Made by a program: the position numbers and the translations under genes. 64,000 nucleotides of DNA from FW021-bin31 sp964647485 (GTDB lineage: Bacteria > Bacteroidota > Bacteroidia > Chitinophagales > Chitinophagaceae): positions 37,116 through 101,115 of the forward strand of contig CAZYHV010000014.1 in NCBI GenBank assembly GCA_964647485.1, in the 5' to 3' direction. Positions within the stretch are counted from its first letter, which is position 1. Each line of letters begins with the position of its first letter. This document shows positions 1-9,307 of this stretch, one piece after another. The notes under the pieces are model-generated. The model did no database searches. It was given only the letters and a program-made list of their open reading frames with translations, and had not been told where the DNA came from.

Positions 1-543
1 GGGGGTACAAATGGTTCCGTAGCCCCGAATACTCCTACCCAAGATTTGTTGGATGCTTTCGAATCGGGAGATAAACGAAAAGCAGCCTCTATTTCATTAA
101 CTCAAAGTGGAAGGCCTTATATTGCTAAGTTTAAAGATCCGGGAGTGAGTACAGGGAATGATGCGAATGTAGATTTTCCGGTTTTAAGATATGCTGATGT
201 GTTGTTAATGCTCGCTGAAGCAATGGGTGAAAATCCACAGTCTTATCATCTTATAAATTTAGTAAGGAACAGAGCCGGATTGTCTAATATAGATGCTTCT
301 ACTCCGGGGTCTTTTATTGAAAAATTAATGCATGAACGTCAGGTAGAATTGGCTTTTGAATGTCAAAGGTGGCATGATATCCTTAGGTTGGGAACGACAA
401 AGGCGGTGAACTTAATGAATGCACATTTGGCTTCTGAATATCCTAATCAACATTTTGAAATAGATCAGCATGATTTATTGAATCCTATGCCGGTTTCTGA
501 AATGCAATCTAATTCGGCAATGGAAGATAATCCCGGATATTGA
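1..543 (+). CDS. SusD/RagB-family outer-membrane lipoprotein, C-terminal part (5' end outside window)
   Basis: The frame is open from base 1 to a TGA at 541-543 and gives about 180 residues. It has the typical SusD C-terminal layout: a helix with LRYADVLLMLAEAM, then an 'R.RAGL' segment, then HERQVELAFECQRWHDILR, and a final NPGY. SusD proteins are surface lipoproteins that cap the SusC transporter and bind the incoming glycan. The N-terminus, lipobox and partner SusC must lie to the left of the window. The next gene is another complete susC 176 bp downstream, after a palindromic operator, so this SusD probably ends a separate transcription unit. Family call is firm; substrate is unknown. Confidence 0.9.
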   Translation, partial: GGTNGSVAPNTPTQDLLDAFESGDKRKAASISLTQSGRPYIAKFKDPGVSTGNDANVDFPVLRYADVLLMLAEAMGENPQSYHLINLVRNRAGLSNIDASTPGSFIEKLMHERQVELAFECQRWHDILRLGTTKAVNLMNAHLASEYPNQHFEIDQHDLLNPMPVSEMQSNSAMEDNPGY

Positions 544-559
544 GATTTAAAAAAAGGTA

Positions 560-581
560 AAATTTTTTAAGAAAAAAATTT
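560..581 (+). terminator. A/T-only inverted repeat after the partial susD (possible weak terminator)
   Basis: Two 9-base arms of A and T (560-568 and 573-581) are complementary around a 4-base loop, 16 bases after the susD stop, and a seven-T run follows at about 594-600. The stem has no G-C pair, so stability would be low. It sits where a transcript end would be expected, but AT-rich DNA gives such repeats by chance. Confidence 0.2.
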
Positions 582-650
582 ATAGAGCAGATCTTTTTTT
601 TCATTGACACGTATTAGTATTATGGGAGGCGTTTATTCGTGATTTTTAGC

Positions 651-662
651 TTAAACGTTTAA
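651..662. promoter_or_regulatory. Palindromic LacI-type operator candidate, copy 1
   Basis: A perfect 12-bp palindrome, TTAAACGTTTAA, lies 57 bp upstream of the susC start at 720. LacI-family regulators are known to bind palindromes with a central CG of this kind (AAACGTTT-like). The identical 12-mer occurs once more in a comparable position, at 13298-13309 before the second susC operon. I found no copy ahead of the other susC operons. No LacI-family gene is in the window. Confidence 0.6.
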
Positions 663-719
663 ATCATTTTTATTATTATGAAAATAGATTGGTTTATTTT
701 TTAATCAAAATTTGATAGC

Positions 720-3700
720 ATGAGTTTGAAAAAGCTTTTTTTAAGCATTTCTAAAACATTGGGGTATTCAACAATATGTATTTTTGGTATATTATGGACT
801 TCGGTGAGTCCTTTGTATGGTCAAAATCAGGGTCAAAAAAAAGTAGAAGGGAAGGTTTTATCTTTAAAAGATAAGATGCCTTTGGAAGGAGTGACCGTTA
901 AAATAAAACATGCTTCTCAGGGAACAGTGACGGATGCAGACGGTCATTATGAACTCGTAGTCTCAGAAGGGAATGACACTTTGGTATTTACCTTTTTGGG
1001 GTATCAGGAACAAGAGATCCCTATAAAGGACCGATCTGTTATTGATGTAAATTTGTCATCTTCTGCCCAAAACCTGGATGAGCTGGTCGTAACCGGATAT
1101 ATGAAGCAAAAGAAAGCCAACCTTTCAGGAGCGATTTCTGTGATTGATGAAGATGAGTTGGAAAGGAATCATGGTTCGACCAACTTTATGGAAACGCTAC
1201 AGGGGAAGGTAGCCGGTTTGAATGTTACTTCTGATGGAAACCCGGTTGGAAATGTAGGTATTGAGATGCGGGGACAAACGTCGGTTACAGGAGCTCCACC
1301 GTTAATAGTGATTGATGGTATGTCTATGCCTCAAATGAATTTACGAGATATTAATGGTGGAAATATAAAGTCTATCCAATTTCTGAAAGATGCTGCTTCT
1401 GCCAGTATATTTGGAGCACAAGGTGCGGGAGGTGTCATTTTGATCGAAACCAAAAAAGGTAAGGCGGGGAAAACCTCAGTTAGATATGAGGGGTCGGTAG
1501 GAGTTTCGATGCTCTTGAATAAACCTACCATGATGAATACTCAACAGTATGGAAAGGCTTTATGGCAGGCTGCCGTAAATGACGGACATGATCCGAATGA
1601 CATTACTCAGATTTATGATTATAAATGGCACAAAAACGATGAAGGTATTCCGGTATTGGATAAAGCGACTCCCATTGAATGGTTGAATGATGATCATACG
1701 ATGTCTTCTGCCAATACCAACTGGCTAGATGCTATTACACGACCGGGGATACAGAATAATCACCAAATTACGGTTTCTGGAGGAAGTAAAAGATCCAGAT
1801 CTCTCTTGTCTCTTGCTTACAATGAAAACCAGGGAACACAAAAACATACAGGTTTTAGAAGATTTACACTTCGACTAAATACCAGTTATGATTTAATCGA
1901 AGATCATCTGACCATAGGCGAGAACATAGAAGGATCTCGGATTCGGATGAATGACCAAAACCGCATGCATGATGCATTGGTAGAACCTCCTATTGTACCT
2001 GTCCATACAACGGATGGAGGATGGGGAGGCTCTGCTGTGAGCAAAGGAATGGATGACTATTGGAATCCGGTCAGAGAACTTACGCTTAATAAAGACAATT
2101 ACAACCATTTTAATAAACTCTTTGGTGATGTATATGCAGATGTACATTTTCTGGATCACCTGACTTTCCATACTCAGTTGGGATTAGCATATACTGAAGG
2201 TAATCATAGAACGATAGATTTTAAATTTACTGAAGGAGGTGGAAAGAAAAATGAACATAATCACGTTAATCAATGGTACTGGTATGAAGCCAACCTCGAT
2301 TTTACCAACACTCTAGATTATCACAATACCTTTGGTGAGCATGATTTGGATGTTCTTGTAGGTATAGAATCTAAACAATATCAAACAGAAACTACAGAAG
2401 GAGATCGACAAGACATTCAGTTTGAAAATTATGATTATGCTTATCTAAGTAACGCTACAGGGAGTAAAGATTTGATAGGAAATGGAGATAAATACAACTT
2501 CTTATCTTATTTTGGTAAAGCAAATTATTCCTATAGAGACAGATATTTATTGTCTGCTTCTGTACGTTATGATGGATCTTCAAAATTTGGAATAAATAAT
2601 CGTTATGGGTTATTCCCTGCTGTCTCTGCAGGATGGCGTATCAGTCAGGAGGATTTCTTTTCTTCCGTTTCTTCTGTTTCTGATTTAAAGGTGCGAGCCA
2701 GCTGGGGGGTCAATGGGAATTCCAATATCTCTACCGGAGCCATGGCGACTTATTTCAAATCAGACTATAATTTTACTTCCTACAGTATTTCAGGGAATAA
2801 AACCGGAGACTTACCTTCGGGTTATTTTAAAGCTCAAACAGGGAATCCGAATTTAAAATGGGAAACTTCGAAACAGCTGGATTTGGGAGTGGATTTTGGA
2901 TTGTTTGACCAACGATTGACAGGTTCTTTTGATTATTACCATAAAGCCACCAATGACATGCTATTTAATCCTCCATATTTAGGCACGATTGGAGAAGGGG
3001 GAGAACAATTTGTCAATGCAGCAGATATGGTAAATAACGGAATAGAGTTTGTACTGACTTATCAAAGTAATCCGAACAAAGCCTTTACCTACACGATTAG
3101 CGGTAATATTGACCACAATAAGAATAGAATCTCCAATTTACCTGCTTCAGTACGTTTTGCATACGGGGGAAGCACTTTTAAAGGAGATGATATTCAAGGA
3201 CATCCATTGAATTCCATTTATGGTTTTATTGTAGATGGAATTTTTCAAAACCAGAAAGAAGTGGATGAATCTGCAGATCAGCCAGGCAAAGGAGTCGGAA
3301 GATTAAGATATAAAGACCTATCGGGACCGGATGGTAAGCCGGACGGGAAAATAGATTACGATTATGACCAGACCTGGATAGGAAGCTCTGATCCTGATAT
3401 CAGCTTAGGATTGACTTTTTCCGCCCGTTATAAGAATTTTGACTTTTATATGTTCTGGCAAGGTGTGTTTGGTAACTTGGTTCATAATGGATGGAAAACT
3501 TATAGTGATTTCTGGAATGTTTGGGTCCAGGAAGGGTTTAATCATCCTACTCGTATTCTGGATGCCTGGAGTCCAACCAATAAAAACTCTTCTATCCCGG
3601 CATTGTCACTTTCAAACGCCAATAATGAACTTAGAGAATCCTCCTATTTGGTGGAGTCAGGTAGTTATTTGAAAATGAGGAATATACAATTTGGTTATAC

Positions 3701-3902
3701 CTTACCTTCTTCTGCACTATCTGCAGTGGGAATACAACATTTCAGGATTTATGTTTTGGCACTTAACCTCATCAATCTTCACAAATGGTGGGGAAAGAAT
3801 GCTTTTCATGGTCCTGATCCCGAAACTCCACAGGGAGGAGATTACGATAACCCTTATTTAATTCCGTCCACCTTTAAATTTGGTGTAGATGTTACTTTTT
3901 AA
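720..3902 (+). CDS. SusC/RagA-family TonB-linked outer-membrane transporter
   Basis: This 1060-residue protein imports oligosaccharides across the outer membrane using TonB energy. It has a long N-terminal signal region ending near residue 35, a carboxypeptidase-regulatory-like beta-sandwich at about 40-115 (with GVTVKI...GTVTDADGHYEL), the LDELVVTGY linker, a plug domain at about 125-255 with IKSIQFLKDAASASIFG, and a C-terminal barrel ending in the aromatic residue of VDVTF. The susD partner starts 20 bp after the stop. GH172 and GH116 genes follow on the same strand, so the cargo is probably a D-arabinofuranose-containing oligosaccharide (inference). A palindromic operator lies just upstream. 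Confidence 0.95.
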   Translation: MSLKKLFLSISKTLGYSTICIFGILWTSVSPLYGQNQGQKKVEGKVLSLKDKMPLEGVTVKIKHASQGTVTDADGHYELVVSEGNDTLVFTFLGYQEQEIPIKDRSVIDVNLSSSAQNLDELVVTGYMKQKKANLSGAISVIDEDELERNHGSTNFMETLQGKVAGLNVTSDGNPVGNVGIEMRGQTSVTGAPPLIVIDGMSMPQMNLRDINGGNIKSIQFLKDAASASIFGAQGAGGVILIETKKGKAGKTSVRYEGSVGVSMLLNKPTMMNTQQYGKALWQAAVNDGHDPNDITQIYDYKWHKNDEGIPVLDKATPIEWLNDDHTMSSANTNWLDAITRPGIQNNHQITVSGGSKRSRSLLSLAYNENQGTQKHTGFRRFTLRLNTSYDLIEDHLTIGENIEGSRIRMNDQNRMHDALVEPPIVPVHTTDGGWGGSAVSKGMDDYWNPVRELTLNKDNYNHFNKLFGDVYADVHFLDHLTFHTQLGLAYTEGNHRTIDFKFTEGGGKKNEHNHVNQWYWYEANLDFTNTLDYHNTFGEHDLDVLVGIESKQYQTETTEGDRQDIQFENYDYAYLSNATGSKDLIGNGDKYNFLSYFGKANYSYRDRYLLSASVRYDGSSKFGINNRYGLFPAVSAGWRISQEDFFSSVSSVSDLKVRASWGVNGNSNISTGAMATYFKSDYNFTSYSISGNKTGDLPSGYFKAQTGNPNLKWETSKQLDLGVDFGLFDQRLTGSFDYYHKATNDMLFNPPYLGTIGEGGEQFVNAADMVNNGIEFVLTYQSNPNKAFTYTISGNIDHNKNRISNLPASVRFAYGGSTFKGDDIQGHPLNSIYGFIVDGIFQNQKEVDESADQPGKGVGRLRYKDLSGPDGKPDGKIDYDYDQTWIGSSDPDISLGLTFSARYKNFDFYMFWQGVFGNLVHNGWKTYSDFWNVWVQEGFNHPTRILDAWSPTNKNSSIPALSLSNANNELRESSYLVESGSYLKMRNIQFGYTLPSSALSAVGIQHFRIYVLALNLINLHKWWGKNAFHGPDPETPQGGDYDNPYLIPSTFKFGVDVTF

Positions 3903-3921
3903 ATTGAAAAAAAATTTTAAG

Positions 3922-5661
3922 ATGAGGAATATAAGCATAATAATATTGGGATTGATGATGGCTTTTGGCTGGAGTAGTTGTAAGAATTTTTTAGATGTAA
4001 AACCACAGGGAACCATTACCGAAGATGACGTGAATGATGCGGACAATATAGATGGACTGGTTACAGCAGCTTATGCCTGGATCCCACATCAGCCGACTAT
4101 CAATGGACAATTATCGTTTTGGTTGGCCGATATAAAATCTGATGACTCTTATAAAGGCGGAGGTGGCTTAACTGATCAGACACCATGGTATCAATGGGAA
4201 ATATTCTCTCCGGTGACTCCGGATGTAGGAAATAATGATGGATTGTGGTATGGATTATATCAGGGGGTTTCTCGTTGCAACTCAGCCTTAAGAGCATTGA
4301 ATAAAATAGAGGAATCGGAATATTCTGAAAAGAAAGAACGTATTGCCGAAGTCCGGTTTTTAAGAGGGATTATGTATTTTCATTTGAAAAGATGGTATAA
4401 ATGGATCCCTTATTTTGATGAACAGGCAAACAGCGATTCTATTAAACATGTTCCCAATCACCCGGATGACGTAGATAATGACCTTTATCTTTGGAAAGAG
4501 ATATTGGGAGATTTTCAGGCTGCTGCTGAAGAATTGCCGGATGAACAAGAAGACAAGGGCCGGCCTACTCGTTTTGCTGCGGAAGCTGCTGCCGTAAGAT
4601 GCTTGATGTGGATGACCTATGAGCAGAATGATCAAAATGAAGTAGTTAATATCAATAAGGAAGTATTACAAAAAGCCCTGGATTTGGCTAATGATATTAT
4701 TGATAATGGTGGTTATTCTTTGACAGATCACCTCTCTCATAATTTTTTAGCCAAGTATGATAACCAAACTCCCGGCTCTATTTGGGAATGGCAATATACT
4801 TATGATGATGGCACCCCTGATGGCAACAGAAATGCAGGAACGGCGCTCAATTCTCCCTGGTGGCCTCCCCATTTCAGTTGTTGTGATTTTCATAAGCCTA
4901 GCTATGAAATGGTGAATGCTTTTCGAGTAGATGAGGATGGGCTGCCGCTCTTTGACACCTATAATGATGAAGATATAGATAATAAAAAAGCTTATTTTTC
5001 GGGAAATAATTGGGATCCTAGAATAGGACATACTGTTGCTATCCCCGGAAAACCGTGGAAATACCAGACGGATATTATTTTTGATAGCAGTGCTTCTAGA
5101 AGTCCGGCACAATATGGATATTTTCATTCTTTGAAGGAAAATGTACAAGCCGGGAGCCCTTATACCAAAGATTTATTCTGGATGTGGGATGCCAAAAATG
5201 TAGTCGAATTGAGATTCAATCGCATATTGTTGTTTAAAGCAGAGATTCTGATTCAGTTGGGTCGTGAAGGAGAAGCCCTTCCTATTATTAATGAAATAAG
5301 GCGGCGGGCAGGCAATAGTACAGCTTCTTTAAAATATGCGGATGGTAGTTCCACTTTATCCTATGAAATTAGTGAATACAAAGATGGTGTCAATTGTAAT
5401 TGGACAAAAGACTTTGCATGGAAGGCATTGGTGTTTGAAAATCGTTTGGAATTCGCCATGGAAGGAAAGCGTTGGTATGATCTTGTTCGTTGGGGGGTTG
5501 CAGCTGATGTTATGAATACTTATTTTGAGAAAGAAAAAACAAGGGGGCGTTCCTGGTTGAAAGATGCACACTTTACGGCGGGAAAAGATGAATTTATGCC
5601 CATTCCGCAAGAACAGATGCACTGGGCAGAAGGCGTCTATAAACAGAATCCCGGCTATTGA
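3922..5661 (+). CDS. SusD/RagB-family glycan-binding lipoprotein
   Basis: Partner of the preceding SusC. I place the start at ATG 3922, because the protein then begins MRNISIIILG and reaches a lipobox Cys at residue 20 (GWSSC). An upstream ATG at 3889 lies inside susC and would add 11 charged residues before the signal peptide. The ~579-residue protein shows the SusD pattern: helical TPR-like repeats (RFLRGIMYFHLKRWYKWIP), RRRAGN, NRLEFAMEGKRWYDLVRWG and a C-terminal NPGY. It would be exported, lipidated and carried to the cell surface to deliver glycan to SusC. Confidence 0.93.
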   Translation: MRNISIIILGLMMAFGWSSCKNFLDVKPQGTITEDDVNDADNIDGLVTAAYAWIPHQPTINGQLSFWLADIKSDDSYKGGGGLTDQTPWYQWEIFSPVTPDVGNNDGLWYGLYQGVSRCNSALRALNKIEESEYSEKKERIAEVRFLRGIMYFHLKRWYKWIPYFDEQANSDSIKHVPNHPDDVDNDLYLWKEILGDFQAAAEELPDEQEDKGRPTRFAAEAAAVRCLMWMTYEQNDQNEVVNINKEVLQKALDLANDIIDNGGYSLTDHLSHNFLAKYDNQTPGSIWEWQYTYDDGTPDGNRNAGTALNSPWWPPHFSCCDFHKPSYEMVNAFRVDEDGLPLFDTYNDEDIDNKKAYFSGNNWDPRIGHTVAIPGKPWKYQTDIIFDSSASRSPAQYGYFHSLKENVQAGSPYTKDLFWMWDAKNVVELRFNRILLFKAEILIQLGREGEALPIINEIRRRAGNSTASLKYADGSSTLSYEISEYKDGVNCNWTKDFAWKALVFENRLEFAMEGKRWYDLVRWGVAADVMNTYFEKEKTRGRSWLKDAHFTAGKDEFMPIPQEQMHWAEGVYKQNPGY

Positions 5662-5710
5662 TAGTATATTGAATAAAAAAAAGCTTGGAGCATATTAAAA
5701 TATAAAAAAT

Positions 5711-6856
5711 ATGACGTATAGAAAATGTTTGTTGTGGTTTCTTGGTCTTTTTATGATAGCTGCGTTCCCTGCCGGAGCACAACACTTATGGCAGCTTAGA
5801 GACTATTCTTCTCAACGAATTTCCAGCTATGATACGACCGGAGCCAATGATGATGGAAATTGGAAAGATCAGATTCAGCCCGGTGAAACCAGAGTGATTG
5901 GAAAGGTAAAAGGTCCCGGAATCATTAAACATATCTGGATGACTATTGCGAGTGATGAGCCCTTTCATCTTAAGAAAATTGTGCTGAGGATGTATTGGGA
6001 TGGAGAAGAAACTCCAAGTGTTGAGGCACCAATAGGAGACTTTTTTGGATTGGGGCTGGGTAAGTACGTCTTGTACCAATCCAAATACCTCTCGGTAGGA
6101 TCTCAGCGGGCATTGAATTGCTTTTTCGAGATGCCTTTTCGAAAATCTGCTAAGATTACGGTAACTAATGAGGGGGGCAAGGCTATTGATGCTTTTTACT
6201 ATAATATAGATTGGGAAAAACATAAAAGCCTGCCTGAAAATACAGCTTATTTTCATGCACAATATCGGCAGGCTGTTCCTACTAAAGGCTGGACGAATGA
6301 TTGGCAATATAATGGGGATCCCAAAATCAATGATAAACAAAATAAGACGGGGAAAGATAATTATGTAATTTTAGAAGCAAAGGGACGTGGGCAATTTGTG
6401 GGGGTGACACACAGCATTATTCAGAACCAGGGTGACTGGTGGGGAGAAGGCGATGCGATGATCTTTATTGATGGTGCTGATCAACCACAAATTCAGGGAA
6501 CAGGCGCCGAAGATTATTATCTGGGAGCCTGGTGCTACGGCGGATGTGGAATTAATCCTTTTGGGGATCAAAAACCTACATTTGCCTATAGCAGGTATGG
6601 TAATCCTGTGAATGGTGGAGATGATGCAGGGGCACAATGGACCGTTTACAGGTTTCATTCAGCCTCTCCAATCGTATTTAATAAATCCATAAAGGTAACG
6701 ATTGAACATGGGCATGCCAATCATCGTTCCGATAATTATTATACGGTGGCTTATTGGTATCAGACGGAACCTCATGCTCCCTTTCCGGAGCTCCCCTCCG
6801 TCGAAGATAGAATCCCCAAAATTATTGATACCGGAGGACCGACCATGGGGAAATAG
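5711..6856 (+). CDS. GH172 (DUF2961) secreted glycosidase, paralogue 1
   Basis: A 381-residue protein with a signal peptide (MTYRKCLLWFLGL... cut near AGAQ). DUF2961 is now CAZy family GH172, which contains alpha-D-fructofuranosidase/difructose-anhydride enzymes and exo-D-arabinofuranosidases. Family marks seen: GPGIIKHIWMT, YWDGEETPSVEAPIGDFFG, MPFRKSAKITVTNEG, DWWGEGDAM and GTGAEDYYLG. Glu246 in WWGEGD and Glu267 in GAEDYY are 21 residues apart, the same spacing I recall for the nucleophile and acid/base of the Bifidobacterium founder enzyme (E270/E291), so the active site looks intact. It lies 49 bp after susD in the putative operon. D-arabinofuranosidase activity is the favoured reading given GH183 and GH116 nearby. 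Confidence 0.88.
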   Translation: MTYRKCLLWFLGLFMIAAFPAGAQHLWQLRDYSSQRISSYDTTGANDDGNWKDQIQPGETRVIGKVKGPGIIKHIWMTIASDEPFHLKKIVLRMYWDGEETPSVEAPIGDFFGLGLGKYVLYQSKYLSVGSQRALNCFFEMPFRKSAKITVTNEGGKAIDAFYYNIDWEKHKSLPENTAYFHAQYRQAVPTKGWTNDWQYNGDPKINDKQNKTGKDNYVILEAKGRGQFVGVTHSIIQNQGDWWGEGDAMIFIDGADQPQIQGTGAEDYYLGAWCYGGCGINPFGDQKPTFAYSRYGNPVNGGDDAGAQWTVYRFHSASPIVFNKSIKVTIEHGHANHRSDNYYTVAYWYQTEPHAPFPELPSVEDRIPKIIDTGGPTMGK

Positions 6857-6907
6857 CCGAAATCTAGAGAAAGAAGAAATTTTCAATTTTAAAAATAAGA
6901 GGTAAAA

Positions 6908-8038
6908 ATGAGGAAAAAGGAAGGAAGGTTCAGATTGGGTTGGGTTGTCATCGCCTTATTTTCTTTCGTATGGGTGCATGATAAGGGCTTTGCCCAAAAT
7001 CAACCTGATTCCCCTCATTGGATTCGACCTGAAAATGCTAATAGCCCGGCGGAGTGGGGGATAAAAGGAGGAGTTGTATGCGCTTTATGGCCAACGGCGG
7101 TAGCCCATCCTCAGAGTAACAAAACAGGCGGACCACGGGGATTGTTACGAATGGGGTATAATTTTAAAGGACAAACCTATTTAATCAATTATATAGCCAT
7201 AGAACCGGTGGTAAAAGGAAAGCAGGAATTCAGTGAGATATCTCCTTCCCGGGTGGATGGGAAATTAGGGAAGTTAATCTGGGCAGGAAGTAAAGATCTG
7301 CCGACTAAATATTCGCCGCTGGCAGGAACAAGAGGAAAGATAACGCATCCGGATCCTGATCATCCTGCAGTAGAACAATTAACGCTGTATTTGTTTATGG
7401 AAAAATTTTTGGATGGAGCCCATCCCTATCTTAAAGTGACGATAAGAAGTGATCGCCCTCAGGAAGTAGGTCTCCAGATTTTTAACCAGAATGACAGTGC
7501 TCCTATGGATCGATGTGCTTTGACTGCTACTATGGGTAATTATAGTCGATTAAGATTGTTATATTTGAAAAATAAAGTGGTAGATGCCCGGGAATTATAT
7601 AAAAACTTTGAGGGTTTGGATTTTATAGAAAAAGAAGGATATCCTTTTAGCATGTTGTTAAGAAATAAAAAAGGCGATTTTATAGCCATGGCTACTTCTA
7701 ATGAAACGTTTGAACAGTTATCTTCCTGGCCTCAGAAACCACGTTATTTAGCTCGATCTCATTGGCGCTATGCTCCTTTCTATAAAGTAACGCAGTATTG
7801 GCGAAAGCCACATGAACGTTTTGATTCTTCTTTACATGTTCGTGTGAATGGGCGGGCAAAATATTGGAGTGGAGGAAGTCAGAATCCCTCTGATTATATT
7901 TCGATACCGGGAGGTGTCGCTTTTGAGAATTTTGAAATGAGAGAAAAATATAAGTCGGGAGAACAATTTTATTTCGGAATAACCAGAAAATCTCCGGAGG
8001 AAATGATGGCAGAATGGGCAGAAAATACAACGCAGTAA
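6908..8038 (+). CDS. Secreted protein of unknown function between two GH172 genes
   Basis: I do not recognise a named family. The 376-residue protein has a signal peptide (hydrophobic residues 11-28, cleavage near GFAQ) and then a predominantly beta-looking chain without membrane segments. Conspicuous stretches are WGIKGGVVCALWPTA, GGPRGLLRMGY, INYIAIEPVVKG and IPGGVAFENFEM. Proteins with a similar 'WG.KGG...GPRGL.R.GY' start are, to my recollection, annotated as hypothetical in Bacteroidota and Planctomycetes. It lies between two GH172 genes in the same orientation with short gaps (51 bp before, 23 bp after), so it is probably co-expressed and acts on or binds the same glycan. It could be a new hydrolase or lyase or a non-catalytic binding protein. 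Confidence 0.6.
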   Translation: MRKKEGRFRLGWVVIALFSFVWVHDKGFAQNQPDSPHWIRPENANSPAEWGIKGGVVCALWPTAVAHPQSNKTGGPRGLLRMGYNFKGQTYLINYIAIEPVVKGKQEFSEISPSRVDGKLGKLIWAGSKDLPTKYSPLAGTRGKITHPDPDHPAVEQLTLYLFMEKFLDGAHPYLKVTIRSDRPQEVGLQIFNQNDSAPMDRCALTATMGNYSRLRLLYLKNKVVDARELYKNFEGLDFIEKEGYPFSMLLRNKKGDFIAMATSNETFEQLSSWPQKPRYLARSHWRYAPFYKVTQYWRKPHERFDSSLHVRVNGRAKYWSGGSQNPSDYISIPGGVAFENFEMREKYKSGEQFYFGITRKSPEEMMAEWAENTTQ

Positions 8039-8061
8039 TTAATATAAATCACTTATAAATC

Positions 8062-9258
8062 ATGTTTTTTATGAAAAAAATCACCTTCTTATTATCGGCT
8101 TTTGTTTTCTTGCTGTTGAGCTTTTCTTATCAACAAACAGCCGGTCAATCCAAGAAATTTAATGGATTAAATGTGAATATGGGGAATCTGTATAGGACGT
8201 CTGATGCAAAGACCCGTTCTATTAGCCCCGAAAATCCTACCGGTGAGCCGGGAAAGGGAGGAAGGGCTACGTTAGAAAATGGGAATGCAAAGGAAGCCGC
8301 CCGGGATCTTGGTCAGGGCTGGAAAGTGAATCCTTATGTCATCATTCAACCCGGCGAGACTTTTACGATGGCAGATATCGATGGCTCCGGAGCCATTCAG
8401 CATATTTGGATGACCCCGACGGGAAACTGGCGGAATTCAATATTGAAAATGTATTGGGATGGGGAAGAAAGTCCCAGTGTAGAAGCTCCGGTAGGAGATT
8501 TCTTTTGTATGGGATGGGGGAAATATGCTCATGTCAATTCTTTAGCCGTAACAGTTAACCCCGGGAGTGCATTTAATTGTTATTGGGTCATGCCTTTTCG
8601 AAAAAGTGCGAAAATTACCATGACCAATACAGATTCAAAACCGATGACCCTCTATTTTCAAATAGACTATACCTTAACAGATGTGCCTAAAGATGCCGGA
8701 TATTTTCATGCCCAGTTTCATCGGGCGAATCCGGTACGAGGAGGAATTGATACCCTTGTGAGCGGCATAAAAGGAAAGGGACAATATGTAGGAACCTATC
8801 TCGCCTGGGAGGTGCATAACAATGGCTGGTGGGGCGAAGGCGAAATTAAATTCTATATGGATGGAGATTCTGAATTTCCTACCATTAATGGAACCGGTAC
8901 GGAGGATTACTTTTGTGGATCTTACAATTTTGATTCACAATATAGAACGTCTGATGGTTCTCTTTCTAAAGGTTATACAGAATTTAGTACTGCTTATGCT
9001 GGTTTGCCTCAAGTCATCCGAGGGGATGGGAATTATAATGTAATGCAACGTTTTGGCATGTATCGCTGGCATATTCGGGATCCTATCCGATTTGATAAAA
9101 GCCTTACTGTAACTATTCAAGATTTAGGATGGGGGACAGAAGGGAGGTATATGATTCAACATTCTGATATTAGTAGTGTTGTATATTGGTATCAACAAGA
9201 ACCCCATGCCTCTTTCCCGGAGCTTCCTTCAAAATTGGAATTGGAATATAACAGATAA
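8062..9258 (+). CDS. GH172 (DUF2961) secreted glycosidase, paralogue 2
   Basis: A 398-residue protein (starts at ATG 8062 or 8071) with a signal peptide ending near QTAGQ. It carries the same GH172 signatures as paralogue 1: GSGAIQHIWMTP, YWDGEESPSVEAPVGDFFC, MPFRKSAKITMTN, GWWGEGEIKFYMDG and GTGTEDYFCG, and ends near YWYQQEPHASFPELPS. Candidate catalytic residues are Glu259 (WWGEGE) and Glu281 (GTEDYF). It is longer than paralogue 1 by an insert around residues 35-65 that includes a Gly/Pro-rich stretch. Two different GH172 enzymes in one operon suggest distinct linkages or chain positions of one arabinofuranose polymer (inference). Confidence 0.88.
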   Translation: MFFMKKITFLLSAFVFLLLSFSYQQTAGQSKKFNGLNVNMGNLYRTSDAKTRSISPENPTGEPGKGGRATLENGNAKEAARDLGQGWKVNPYVIIQPGETFTMADIDGSGAIQHIWMTPTGNWRNSILKMYWDGEESPSVEAPVGDFFCMGWGKYAHVNSLAVTVNPGSAFNCYWVMPFRKSAKITMTNTDSKPMTLYFQIDYTLTDVPKDAGYFHAQFHRANPVRGGIDTLVSGIKGKGQYVGTYLAWEVHNNGWWGEGEIKFYMDGDSEFPTINGTGTEDYFCGSYNFDSQYRTSDGSLSKGYTEFSTAYAGLPQVIRGDGNYNVMQRFGMYRWHIRDPIRFDKSLTVTIQDLGWGTEGRYMIQHSDISSVVYWYQQEPHASFPELPSKLELEYNR

Positions 9259-9307
9259 GCAAAGAGAAAGGATCTCTCTATATTTAAAATGACGTAAAGA
9301 TAAAACC

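Noticed and set aside
4747..5148. Long minus-strand open frame inside susD (133 codons), and similar antisense frames in other genes
   Set aside because: These are antisense shadows of well-supported genes, with no plausible initiation region or protein features.
7702..7711. AAACGTTTG inside the unknown secreted gene as a third LacI-type operator
   Set aside because: It lies within coding sequence, is not part of the full 12-bp palindrome and is explained by the codons for Glu-Thr-Phe-Glu.
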